NCBI RefSeq assembly: GCF_001542915.1 | Contig: NZ_LNNH01000003.1 | Coordinates: forward strand, 89,767 to 153,766 | Length of the DNA: 64,000 bases | Reading direction: 5' to 3' | From: Peribacillus simplex | GTDB lineage: Bacteria > Bacillota > Bacilli > Bacillales > DSM-1321 | Translations under genes and position numbers: made by a program | In this document: positions 1-6,797 of the stretch, one piece after another | Layout: every line of letters begins with the position of its first letter | How positions within the stretch are numbered: position 1 is the stretch's first letter | The notes under the pieces: generated by a model | The model's database searches: none | Told to the model about the DNA's origin: nothing | Seen by the model: the letters and a program-made list of their open reading frames with translations, nothing else

Positions 1-88
1 CTTGTTTAATCTCCACTACATCAAAACCTTTTTCACGAAGTGCTTCCTGAATGTTCGTTAATGATTCTTCAACACCGATTTTTGACAT
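1..88 (-). CDS. UPF0180 (YkuS-like) protein, C-terminus outside window
   Basis: Only the first 29 codons are present; the gene runs off the left edge. The N-terminus contains MSKIGVEESLTNIQEALREK, which resembles Bacillus YkuS/UPF0180 proteins as I remember them. These are small proteins of unknown function. A good ribosome binding site (GAGGGGGTG) lies 6-14 bases before the ATG at 88-86. The identification rests on a short fragment and is moderate. Confidence 0.6.
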   Translation of the reverse strand, partial: MSKIGVEESLTNIQEALREKGFDVVEIKQ

Positions 89-187
89 GAACACACACCC
101 CCTCTACTTGCTAACCTGTCCTTTTTCCCTTCTATATATGTATAGAAGGCAAAGGAAATAGGGAAAGTAATCTTGAGGTGATGAATT

Positions 188-322
188 ATGAATGGAAAAA
201 ACAAAAAAGATGCCACTCAAACTCGTTTAGGGTCTTCTCAAATAGAGGGGCAAGGTACCACTACGAAAGAAACCGGGTCTTTCACTCGGCCCTCTTCCCT
301 AAAAAAGCAAAAGCGTTCTTGA
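188..322 (+). CDS. small basic protein, 44 aa, YuzL-like
   Basis: A 44-codon ORF starts at ATG 188 with GAGGTGAT seven bases upstream, and ends just before a hairpin terminator at 343-372. The product is hydrophilic, rich in Lys, Ser and Thr, with a central SSQIEGQGTTTKETGS stretch and a basic KKQKRS tail. That pattern resembles the YuzL family of very small Bacillus proteins of unknown function, but this is from memory. A longer frame that starts at 178 and overlaps it has unconvincing composition and ignores the terminator, so this short frame is preferred. Confidence 0.6.
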   Translation: MNGKNKKDATQTRLGSSQIEGQGTTTKETGSFTRPSSLKKQKRS

Positions 323-342
323 CAAACCGATCACCATTCACA

Positions 343-372
343 AAAACGCTTGGTTCCACCGCCAAGCGTTTT
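343..372 (+). terminator. rho-independent terminator after the 44-aa gene
   Basis: AAAACGCTTGG at 343-353 pairs with CCAAGCGTTTT at 362-372 around an 8-base loop, followed by a T-rich stretch. It lies 20 bp past the stop codon at 322. Confidence 0.75.
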
Positions 373-423
373 CCTGTTTCATGTCCTGTTGCCCTGTCGT
401 TTTATAATCAAGCTTTCATCCAT

Positions 424-565
424 TTATTTTTTAATTTCCCACAAACCATTAAGGTAGCTAATCGAACTGGGCATTGGTTTCCGCACCCTGCTTTTCCAGT
501 CGGAACCATTGAGATGCAAAACTTGTGCCTCTAATATCTTTTCAAGAGCGGCTTGATCGGTTCAT
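424..565 (-). pseudogene. possible small gene with a frameshift just after the start codon
   Basis: On the minus strand a 45-codon open frame (561 down to 427, stop TAA 426-424) has convincing protein composition, including LEKILEAQVLHLNGSDW. It lacks an in-frame ATG because TGA stands directly before it. A well-placed ribosome binding site (AGGAGAAGGG) and an ATG at 565-563 are present but offset by one base. Removing one A at 562 would join them as an MTDQAALEK start. It is either a decayed gene, a sequencing error or chance; the family is not recognised. Confidence 0.3.
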
Positions 566-660
566 CTTCCCTTCTCCTGTTTCTCTACAGTCACCAAACA
601 TGAGAATATTGATGAATACCCCGTTTCATTTCATGCAAGAATAACAATGGAGGTGTTTTT

Positions 661-852
661 TTGGAACCAAATAAGCCAGGGAAAAAGGATATTCCGGATT
701 TTAAGGAGATGAATGACCGAATCTTCAGGGAGGCTTCCCAAAGTCCACGCCTAGTCATCGGAACAAACTTGGATGCCAAGAACGTAAAGGACGGAAATCC
801 CTACTCCGATAGAATTAACAGTGAAGGCTTTGAAGACTATTTTGAAGAATGA
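661..852 (+). CDS. hypothetical protein, 63 aa
   Basis: The ORF starts with TTG at 661, preceded by GGAGGTG five bases upstream, and ends three bases before a clear terminator. The 63-residue product is hydrophilic and acidic at its C-terminus (EGFEDYFEE), with no membrane segment, signal peptide or cysteine. I do not recognise a family. Ribosome binding site, compact size and dedicated terminator support a real gene. The nearest upstream gene ends about 340 bp earlier, so it is probably monocistronic. Confidence 0.65.
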   Translation: MEPNKPGKKDIPDFKEMNDRIFREASQSPRLVIGTNLDAKNVKDGNPYSDRINSEGFEDYFEE

Positions 853-854
853 AA

Positions 855-876
855 AAACCGGCTTAAAAGCCGGTTT
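855..876 (+). terminator. rho-independent terminator
   Basis: AAACCGGC (855-862) and GCCGGTTT (869-876) form an 8-bp stem with a 6-base loop immediately after the 63-aa gene. Confidence 0.8.
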
Positions 877-924
877 CTGTATGTTGTTGTGTAAATTAAA
901 ACTACCTCCCTACAAAAAGCTCTA

Positions 925-1115
925 TGGCAGCAGCCTTATGAACAGGGGTAGACTCGCCACTGAGTAAAGCCTTACCCCTTCAAGAGAATGCCTGCAGACC
1001 TCCTGCGGGTTATACGGGCATTGGGATGACACCGCAAGGCGCATGTACGCCGGAGAGGCCCCCTGACCGCACGAGGAAAGGGAGCGCCTGCAGTGAAATG
1101 AAACGGGTCTAGGAC
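925..1115. repeat. GC-rich dispersed intergenic repeat, copy A
   Basis: This AT-poor block between two genes contains palindromic words such as CCTGCAG and ends in GCCTGCAGTGAAATGAAAC (1088-1106). Related blocks occur at about 16430-16550 (opposite strand) and 21165-21235. Shared words are the CCTGCAGT-AAATGAAA end, CAAGGCG and CCGCACG. It resembles the degenerate non-coding repeats scattered between Bacillus genes. No coding frame is convincing. Confidence 0.5.
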
Positions 1116-1184
1116 AAATAATCATTACTAAGAGTAAAGGATTTTGGGGTTTGGAAACTAACCTTCAAAAAATGAAACAAAAAA

Positions 1185-1221
1185 ACCACAGGCAACTCGA
1201 TAAATCGAGTATGCCTGTGGT
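1185..1221 (-). terminator. terminator downstream of corA-like gene
   Basis: ACCACAGGCA-ACTCGAT and ATCGAGT-TGCCTGTGGT form a long stem with a very short loop. The minus-strand side is followed by a T run (TTTTTTTG), matching the leftward corA-like gene that ends at 1247. Confidence 0.8.
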
Positions 1222-1246
1222 CTGAATCCGGTTTAGCCAATCTTCC

Positions 1247-2185
1247 TTAAAAATATTTCTTCTTCCAAAAAATGAATGCTGTCGTTCCAGCTAAAGTGAT
1301 GGCAATCAATAAAGTGAAGATAAAAGCATACGAATTTTGCTCGAACGGAAGTTTCACATTCATCCCATAAAAACTCGCCACCATCGTCGGGAGCGTTAAA
1401 ATGATGGTAACCGAAGTTAAAAACTTCATGGCATTATTGACATTATTGGATATAATCGAAGCAAATGCGTCCATCATCCCACTCAGGATGGAAAGATACA
1501 CCTCTGCCATTTCGATTGCCTGGGCATTTTCGATGATCACGTCTTCGAGCAATTCTTTATCTTCTTCATACATTTTCAAATAATTAAAGCGAAGGATCTT
1601 ATCAAGCACGACACGATTTGATTTTAATGATGTCGTGAAATAAACAAGACTTTTTTCCAAAGCGAGAAAAGTATATAACTCTTTATTTTTCATGGATTGG
1701 TGCAATTCCCGTTCCGCTTCATTGGTCATTTTATTAATCTGTTTCAAGTAACGTAAATAGTAAGATGAAATTTCAAATAATAATTGCAAGGCAAACCTTG
1801 TCTTTTTGTTGGTGAAAAAACCTTTGATTTTATTATTCTTAAAATTCGCTAATATCGGTGTTTCCTTCAAAGATACGGTAATGAAGCAATCTTTGGTAAA
1901 AATCATCCCGATGGGAATCGTTTCAAAAATGGGTAAGTTGGCCTCGTCACGGGTCAAATACGGAAAATCGACAATGATTAAAACATTATCATCTTCTTTT
2001 TCAATCCTCGGCCTTTCCTCATCATCCAGTGGATCTTTCATGAAATTGACTGGTAGCTCCAAGGTGTTGCAAATGTATTCAATTTCTGCTTCTGTAGGTG
2101 CGACAATGTTCACCCATGAGCCTTTAGTCATCTCCTCGATATTGTTCAAGAGACGGTTTTCATTTGTTTTGTAGATTTCAATCAT
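1247..2185 (-). CDS. CorA-family divalent cation transporter
   Basis: A 312-residue inner-membrane transporter of the CorA (2-TM-GxN) family, expected to move Mg2+ or related divalent cations. The long N-terminal cytoplasmic part is acidic and helical. The C-terminus has two hydrophobic helices (about 250-272 and 285-306) with the diagnostic YGMN motif between them at residues 273-276, then a short basic tail. Length is typical. The start ATG at 2185 has GAGGAGGTC close upstream. It stands alone, with a terminator just downstream; a very short ORF lies 30 bp upstream. Substrate cannot be told from sequence. Confidence 0.92.
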   Translation of the reverse strand: MIEIYKTNENRLLNNIEEMTKGSWVNIVAPTEAEIEYICNTLELPVNFMKDPLDDEERPRIEKEDDNVLIIVDFPYLTRDEANLPIFETIPIGMIFTKDCFITVSLKETPILANFKNNKIKGFFTNKKTRFALQLLFEISSYYLRYLKQINKMTNEAERELHQSMKNKELYTFLALEKSLVYFTTSLKSNRVVLDKILRFNYLKMYEEDKELLEDVIIENAQAIEMAEVYLSILSGMMDAFASIISNNVNNAMKFLTSVTIILTLPTMVASFYGMNVKLPFEQNSYAFIFTLLIAITLAGTTAFIFWKKKYF

Positions 2186-2215
2186 TCGTTGACCTCCTCA
2201 TCTTTAGAGGAAGCC

Positions 2216-2326
2216 CTATTTACCTTCTTCGAGCAGATACTCAGGAAGAATAACAGTCTCGACGTCAAGCATCATATTGGCTTCCTCTTGCTTTCTGGGT
2301 TCAGGATCATAAGAACTGCTGCTCAC
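2216..2326 (-). CDS. possible small protein, 36 aa, upstream of corA-like gene
   Basis: A 36-codon frame starting with GTG at 2326 follows GGAAGTGG at a normal distance and ends 30 bp before the corA-like start. The predicted peptide is acidic (ends in LPEYLLEEGK), with no membrane segment. It could be a real small protein or a leader ORF for the transporter; it may also be chance. No family is recognised. Confidence 0.35.
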   Translation of the reverse strand: MSSSSYDPEPRKQEEANMMLDVETVILPEYLLEEGK

Positions 2327-2467
2327 TCGTATCCACTTCCTTTCGATTCTTTTATCTTAATCCTTATTCTTTTAAAGCACAATAACGAATTTCCTTCTGG
2401 TATCCCTCACTTTGAATTCAAAATTATCTGATTTATCAACCACTAACGACCGGATTTATTCATGAAA

Positions 2468-2495
2468 AAATCGCTTGGGAATTCCCAAGCGATTT
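2468..2495 (-). terminator. terminator of the 90-aa membrane-anchored protein gene
   Basis: A nearly perfect palindrome, AAATCGCTTGGG-AATT-CCCAAGCGATTT, is followed on the minus strand by TTTTTTC. It sits 8 bp after the stop of the leftward gene at 2504. Confidence 0.85.
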
Positions 2496-2503
2496 GCACT
2501 ACC

Positions 2504-2776
2504 TTAACCATGCTTTGCGTTATTATAATAATGGATCCCATACATGGCGCCTTCATCGACCATTTTATTGTCCTCATGATCATATGGATCTGGGTGACCC
2601 GCCTTTTCAATCAAAGGATCCAATTCTGAACACTTCCTATTTAAAAAGCTCATTGTCTTATCTTTTGCACTAATCCAAATATCTTTTACTTTACCTCTGT
2701 TCGCTTTAGTTGTTAAAAATGAGACTCCGGCAACTCCGACTCCAAATAACACTACGTTTTTCCCTAATGCCATCAT
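2504..2776 (-). CDS. hypothetical protein, 90 aa, N-terminal membrane anchor
   Basis: The product starts with a hydrophobic glycine/valine-rich segment (about residues 5-22) and continues as a charged, mostly hydrophilic domain ending YNNAKHG. It is probably membrane anchored. The ATG at 2776 is chosen because AAGGAGG lies six bases upstream; an ATG six bases further upstream overlaps that site. It is followed directly by its own terminator and separated from the upstream nos gene by about 60 bp. I do not recognise a characterised family. Confidence 0.7.
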   Translation of the reverse strand: MMALGKNVVLFGVGVAGVSFLTTKANRGKVKDIWISAKDKTMSFLNRKCSELDPLIEKAGHPDPYDHEDNKMVDEGAMYGIHYYNNAKHG

Positions 2777-2836
2777 TACCATCCTCCTTAAATTTGGATT
2801 TATATATATATACCCGCTTCCGGGTCATGTAAACCT

Positions 2837-3916
2837 TTATTTATATGGAGGCTTTTGATAAAAGAAATTCGGCTTCAGTATTTCATTTTTATACGATTTA
2901 TGAAAAACGTGTGTGGTTGCTGGTGAAACAGGGGGGATCAACCATGTCCAGTCCCCGGTTACGTTCCGGTCTTTTGAAGCTTCTTTTTCTTCAAATTTCT
3001 TGAATTGCTTTGCCGCAGTATGATGGTCGACGATGCTGACCCCATTTTTCTTGAACGAATACAGGACAGCTTCATTCAATTCAATCAGAGCACGATCCTT
3101 CCATAAATTAGAATCACGTTTGATATCTAGACCCATCCTCTCGCCGATTACAGGAAGCAGGTTGTACCTCTCTTCATCAGCGAGGTTTCTAGCCCCGATT
3201 TCCGTTCCCATATACCACCCATTAAATGGTGCAGCGGAATAGGTTATGCCGCCGATTTCCAGCCTCATACCTGATATGATCGGGACAGCATACCATTTTA
3301 TTTGAAGCTCTTCGAACCAATTGTATAGCGGGTGGCTGAGGGGAACTTCTTTCACGAGTCGTTCTGGAATATCATAAAGCCTCGGTCGATTGCCATCCAG
3401 TTGGAACACAAGAGGCAGAATATCGAACGGGCCAAATTTCCCTTCCCAGCCTAATGCCAGGCACTGCTTCGTGAATTCTATGGAGCTTGGATCACCGATG
3501 ATGCCATGCTCCGTCTCATATCCGGCATAACGAATAAGCTGATGGTTCCAAATATCCACTTTTACTTTCTGTTCATTCTGTTTGAAAATGGTAATCACAG
3601 GCCTGATGTTTCCGTTATTCGTAGCGTACTCGATATGTTCAAAAAGAGATGAAACAATTTCTTCCTCACTTTGAACCATCCTTTTATCAAGCACCCGCAG
3701 TGACTCCCAAAACAAGCGTCCGATACAGCGATTACTGTTACGCCAGGCTAACTTAGCGCCATATACCAATTCTTCATATGTATGTTCATATTTGTTTGTA
3801 TCATTGATTTCTCTCTTGATTTGCTCGATTCTATCATTTATTTCGTCTTCGGTTTTAGATAATTCCGTATAGCTTGACCTGATAAAGGAAATGGCCTCTT
3901 GCAGTAAATCACTCAT
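2837..3916 (-). CDS. nos: bacterial nitric oxide synthase, oxygenase domain
   Basis: Makes nitric oxide from arginine at a haem centre in the cytoplasm; bacterial enzymes borrow electrons from cellular reductases. The haem thiolate sits in the [10 protein letters not shown] motif (Cys64 in this frame). The family blocks [40 protein letters not shown] and [10 protein letters not shown] are all present. Length, about 359 residues, matches Bacillus NOS (about 360), and no reductase domain is attached. The start is uncertain: in-frame ATGs at 3937 and 3916 and a GTG at 4000 are possible. No partner gene is adjacent; an HxlR regulator is divergent. Confidence 0.95.
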   Translation of the reverse strand: MSDLLQEAISFIRSSYTELSKTEDEINDRIEQIKREINDTNKYEHTYEELVYGAKLAWRNSNRCIGRLFWESLRVLDKRMVQSEEEIVSSLFEHIEYATNNGNIRPVITIFKQNEQKVKVDIWNHQLIRYAGYETEHGIIGDPSSIEFTKQCLALGWEGKFGPFDILPLVFQLDGNRPRLYDIPERLVKEVPLSHPLYNWFEELQIKWYAVPIISGMRLEIGGITYSAAPFNGWYMGTEIGARNLADEERYNLLPVIGERMGLDIKRDSNLWKDRALIELNEAVLYSFKKNGVSIVDHHTAAKQFKKFEEKEASKDRNVTGDWTWLIPPVSPATTHVFHKSYKNEILKPNFFYQKPPYK

Positions 3917-4169
3917 CTTTCCCACGGATCCTTCCATTTGCAAAACTTTACTTTCACTACTAAAGTAACATATTTCTTGGAGAATCTCTAAAAGAACCAC
4001 CTTGGAACAGGCATTTCTTTTTTCCTTATGGAAGTAATTCTACATCATGATACTTAAAGTAAGTTCATATATTATTTACACTATAACATCTCTAGTAACT
4101 AAATAATAATCGGTAAAGTTGTTACAGAAGAGGTAAATGCATTATAATATAGTAATATGGGGTGATATG

Positions 4170-4493
4170 ATGAATAATACGACACTTTGTCCACGATTTG
4201 AAAAAGGGATGCAAATCTTGAGTAAACGCTGGACTGGATTGATTGTCAATCAATTGCTAAATGGCCCTCAACGGTTTTGTAATATTGAATCTGCCTTCCC
4301 GATTAGCGGCAGGATCTTATCTGAACGTTTAAAGGACTTGGAATTGGAAGGTATAGTGAAAAGGGATGTTTATCCTGAGACACCAGTCAGAATCGAATAT
4401 TCCTTAACCGAAAAGGGCATGGCGCTCGCACCGGTAATGGGTGAAATTCAAAACTGGGCTCAAGAATGGCTTGAACCAATCGAGAATCAATAA
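4170..4493 (+). CDS. HxlR-family winged-helix regulator
   Basis: A 107-residue DNA-binding protein with the compact HxlR fold. It carries a near-N-terminal cysteine (TLCPRFEKGM) and the helix-turn-helix segment FCNIESAFPISGRILSERLK, followed by the wing YSLTEKG. HxlR proteins often sense thiol-reactive electrophiles through that cysteine and control a neighbouring oxidoreductase. The start at 4170 is preceded by GGGGTGAT; an ATG at 4167 is the alternative. The FAD oxidoreductase gene downstream on the same strand, after a terminator, is the likely target. Divergent to nos. Confidence 0.9.
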   Translation: MNNTTLCPRFEKGMQILSKRWTGLIVNQLLNGPQRFCNIESAFPISGRILSERLKDLELEGIVKRDVYPETPVRIEYSLTEKGMALAPVMGEIQNWAQEWLEPIENQ

Positions 4494-4511
4494 CATAGGC
4501 ATACAGTAATG

Positions 4512-4550
4512 AAAAGGAAAGATCGCTGCATGGCGCTCTTTCCTTTTTTA
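4512..4550 (+). terminator. terminator after HxlR gene
   Basis: AAAAGGAAAGA-CGC pairs with GCG-TCTTTCCTTTT around a short loop, followed by a run of T. It closes the HxlR transcription unit before the oxidoreductase gene. Confidence 0.8.
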
Positions 4551-4646
4551 TATGCTGCATTTGTTTAACCATCCAATACTGGTGGTATATTTTTCACAGA
4601 TAGAACCACACTAGGTTTATCCAAAAATAGTATGGGCGGTGAATTC

Positions 4647-5564
4647 ATGAAGCAAGCAGACTGCATTATTATCGGTGGAGGCATCGCAGGTCTTCAGGCT
4701 GCCATCCAGCTCGGCAGATATAAACATGATATTATCGTGATTGATTCAGCTCACGGCCGCTCTTCCGTCGCAAAGGCCTATCACAATATTCTTGGTTGGC
4801 CAGATGGGGTGAGCGGCAACCAATTAAGGAATTTGGGCCGGCAGCACGCAGAAAAATCCGGAGTGGAATTCCTGGAGGATACGGTCACATCACTTGAAAA
4901 AATAGAGGACAAGTTTATCGTCCGCACAGAAAACGACAGTCACTATCAAGCCGAAACGATATTTCTTGGAACGGGCATTACTGATAATATTCCTCCGATC
5001 AAAAACATTTACTCCACTCTCGGAACATCGACTTACATTTGTCCAGACTGTGATGGATATGAGATCATGGATAAACAAACCGTTGTGCTTGGAGGCGGAA
5101 ATACAGGGGTCAAAATGGCCTTGGCACTATTATATTGGTCAACCGATATCCTGTACGTCAATCACTTAAAAACAACCATTGATGAAAAGGAACGGGAAAT
5201 GCTGAAAGAAAGCCAAATCCCCTTATTCGAAGAAGAGGTCGAGGAAGTACTTGTCGATGATGAACAACGGTTGACTGGGGTCCGATTGGTAAGTGGCCAA
5301 ATCATTGAAGCCACAAAAGCTTTTACCGCGTTCAAAGGAAACAAACTGAACAATGAACTTGCGTTGCAATTAGGCGTGCAGGTAAATGAAAACAATCATG
5401 TCGTAATCCATCCCCGCACTAAAGAAACGAATATTAACGGGGTGTGGGCAGGCGGCGACCTGATTGCTCATTCGGAACAAGTCACCATTTCCATGGGTGA
5501 TGGAACCCAAGCAGCGATTTGGATTCACAAGAGACTTCTCGGGCAGCCACTTCCCTATGATTAA
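4647..5564 (+). CDS. thioredoxin-reductase-like NAD(P)/FAD-dependent oxidoreductase
   Basis: A 305-residue flavoprotein with the two-dinucleotide-domain fold of thioredoxin reductase. The FAD-binding GGGIAG is at residues 10-15, a redox CxxC (CPDC) at 132-135, the NAD(P)-binding GGGNTG at 149-154, and the C-terminal FAD motif GVWAGGD near 265. The active-site pair is CPDC, not the CATC usual in true TrxB. It may therefore reduce another disulphide partner or quinone-like substrate. ATG 4647 has GGCGGTGA upstream. Linked to the upstream HxlR regulator, its presumed controller. Confidence 0.85.
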   Translation: MKQADCIIIGGGIAGLQAAIQLGRYKHDIIVIDSAHGRSSVAKAYHNILGWPDGVSGNQLRNLGRQHAEKSGVEFLEDTVTSLEKIEDKFIVRTENDSHYQAETIFLGTGITDNIPPIKNIYSTLGTSTYICPDCDGYEIMDKQTVVLGGGNTGVKMALALLYWSTDILYVNHLKTTIDEKEREMLKESQIPLFEEEVEEVLVDDEQRLTGVRLVSGQIIEATKAFTAFKGNKLNNELALQLGVQVNENNHVVIHPRTKETNINGVWAGGDLIAHSEQVTISMGDGTQAAIWIHKRLLGQPLPYD

Positions 5565-5578
5565 TGAAAACCATACCG

Positions 5579-5623
5579 AAAATGGAAAGAGCGACCTGTT
5601 CACCAGGAAGCCCTTTCCATTTT
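5579..5623 (+). terminator. terminator after oxidoreductase gene
   Basis: AAAATGGAAAG (5579-5589) pairs with CTTTCCATTTT (5613-5623), 14 bp after the stop codon. Confidence 0.75.
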
Positions 5624-5802
5624 AACAGCGTACGGTTTGGTGTCACACAAAATCAAGAGAGCATTCATCTCCCTGATGAATTTTACAGGAGGAAAAGGCT
5701 TTCCTCCCCCGTTTTCACGCACTGTGGCATGCCCCCGGGCAGAAGCCTTTCACAAAATGAGTTCCAACGTACCGAGAATGCTTAAAGTACAAAAACGAAA
5801 AA
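5624..5802. other. intergenic stretch, no gene seen
   Basis: Between two terminators. Overlapping open frames on the plus strand here cover both terminators, lack ribosome binding sites and have poor composition. A short AGGAGGAAAAGGCTTTCCTCC palindrome (about 5690-5710) is the only structure. Confidence 0.5.
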
Positions 5803-5842
5803 ACTGGAGACAGGCTCGTTTCATGTCGAGTCTGCCTCCAGT
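5803..5842 (-). terminator. terminator of the small lmo0937-type gene
   Basis: ACTGGAGACAGGCTCG pairs with CGAGTCTGCCTCCAGT (one mismatch). On the minus strand it is followed by TTTTTTCGTTTTTG, matching the leftward small gene at 5890-6036. Confidence 0.8.
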
Positions 5843-5889
5843 CCATAAAGGGCGGCCTGGTCACTTGGCCTCCCTTCTACGTATTTCCT

Positions 5890-6036
5890 CTACATTCGAT
5901 TCCTGCCTTTAAACACTTTAACCAGGATCAGAATGACCGCAATGATAAGCAATATATGTATAAAGCCGGCAGCCACTTTAAAAACTAAACCAAGTACCCA
6001 TAATAAAATAATTGCACCGATAATTGTCCAAAACAT
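5890..6036 (-). CDS. lmo0937-family small membrane protein, 48 aa
   Basis: A 48-residue hydrophobic protein with two predicted membrane helices (about residues 3-20 and 24-41) and a short basic end (KGRNRM). The MFWTIIGAIILLW start, GFIHILLIIAV centre and basic tail fit the lmo0937/DUF5670 family of tiny Firmicute membrane proteins, whose role is unknown. The ATG at 6036 has GGGAGAT a few bases upstream, and a minus-strand terminator follows at 5803-5842. It is monocistronic. Confidence 0.75.
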   Translation of the reverse strand: MFWTIIGAIILLWVLGLVFKVAAGFIHILLIIAVILILVKVFKGRNRM

Positions 6037-6305
6037 GATAATCTCCCTTTCTAATATCCTTCCCATCAAAGAATTTTTCCTGATGGCTTACATTTAAATT
6101 ACCCATTTCTTTCATTTACAAACCCACTTCCACTAGTGGGTGAACCATTTTTTTTACATAAAACTGTAAATGATGTAAAAGATAATAACGAAATAAAGAA
6201 TATCAAAAGGCCGATAAATAATTCATATGCGGAAATGTCCCTTGTTTTTGGATTATTTATCGACCTGAAAGCATGATATAACAAAATAAAAGGAGTCGTT
6301 CATTC

Positions 6306-6626
6306 ATGAAAAAATTTTTAGTCATCTGTTTGACTGCCTGTTCCCTTTTCCTCGTTAACTTGGATCACCCGGCTGCACAGGATACTCATGCAAACCCGGA
6401 AAGAGTCCAATTCACTGAAGCTCAAAAAACCGAGCTTGCCAAAATTCAAAAGCGGATTCTTGCGGACAAAAAGGAATTGATTGGAAAATACGTGGAGTAT
6501 GGCGCTCTTTCGAAGGAAGAAGGCGATAAAATGCTTTCACACTTTGAAAAGCATTATAAAATGATGGAAGAACATAATTTCCAAATTCCGCCTCACCGCC
6601 CTCATTCAAGGAACATGCATAAATAA
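6306..6626 (+). CDS. YckD-like DUF2680 exported protein
   Basis: A 106-residue secreted or membrane-associated protein. An N-terminal signal peptide (residues 1 to about 25) is followed by a charged helical region with the pattern FTEAQKTELAKIQKRILADK and LIGKYVEYGALSKEEGDKM, typical of DUF2680/YckD proteins of unknown function. The tail is His/Pro/Arg rich (PPHRPHSRNMHK). The start has AAAGGAGTC eight bases upstream. A terminator follows within about 30 bp. Expression is likely independent of its neighbours. Confidence 0.75.
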   Translation: MKKFLVICLTACSLFLVNLDHPAAQDTHANPERVQFTEAQKTELAKIQKRILADKKELIGKYVEYGALSKEEGDKMLSHFEKHYKMMEEHNFQIPPHRPHSRNMHK

Positions 6627-6656
6627 TCCGCCAGCCCTTTATTCATTTGGCATGAT

Positions 6657-6690
6657 AATCCGACCTGATCCTCAGGCCGGATTTTTTTCG
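6657..6690 (+). terminator. terminator after YckD-like gene
   Basis: AATCCG-CCTGA and TCAGG-CGGATT form a stem with a 3-base loop, followed by TTTTTTT. Confidence 0.85.
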
Positions 6691-6797
6691 TTTCTTTCAT
6701 TCTTGATAAATAAACCTTACGCGTTTACCATTTACTAAAGGATTTATATTTCACTTTAGCGAAATACATAACTATGAGAATGGAAAGGGTGAATAGG

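Noticed and set aside
178..534. 118-codon open frame at the left edge, plus strand
   Set aside because: It overlaps the better supported 44-codon gene in another frame, runs through a terminator and has unlikely composition.
2189..2431. 80-codon plus-strand frame opposite the small ORF upstream of corA
   Set aside because: No ribosome binding site and low-complexity hydrophobic composition; the opposite-strand frame is better.
5564..5912. Two overlapping plus-strand frames after the oxidoreductase
   Set aside because: They cover two terminators and a minus-strand small gene, without ribosome binding sites.
6099..6284. 61-codon minus-strand frame with a hydrophobic segment before the YckD-like gene
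   Set aside because: No ribosome binding site; the region is the promoter area of the plus-strand gene.
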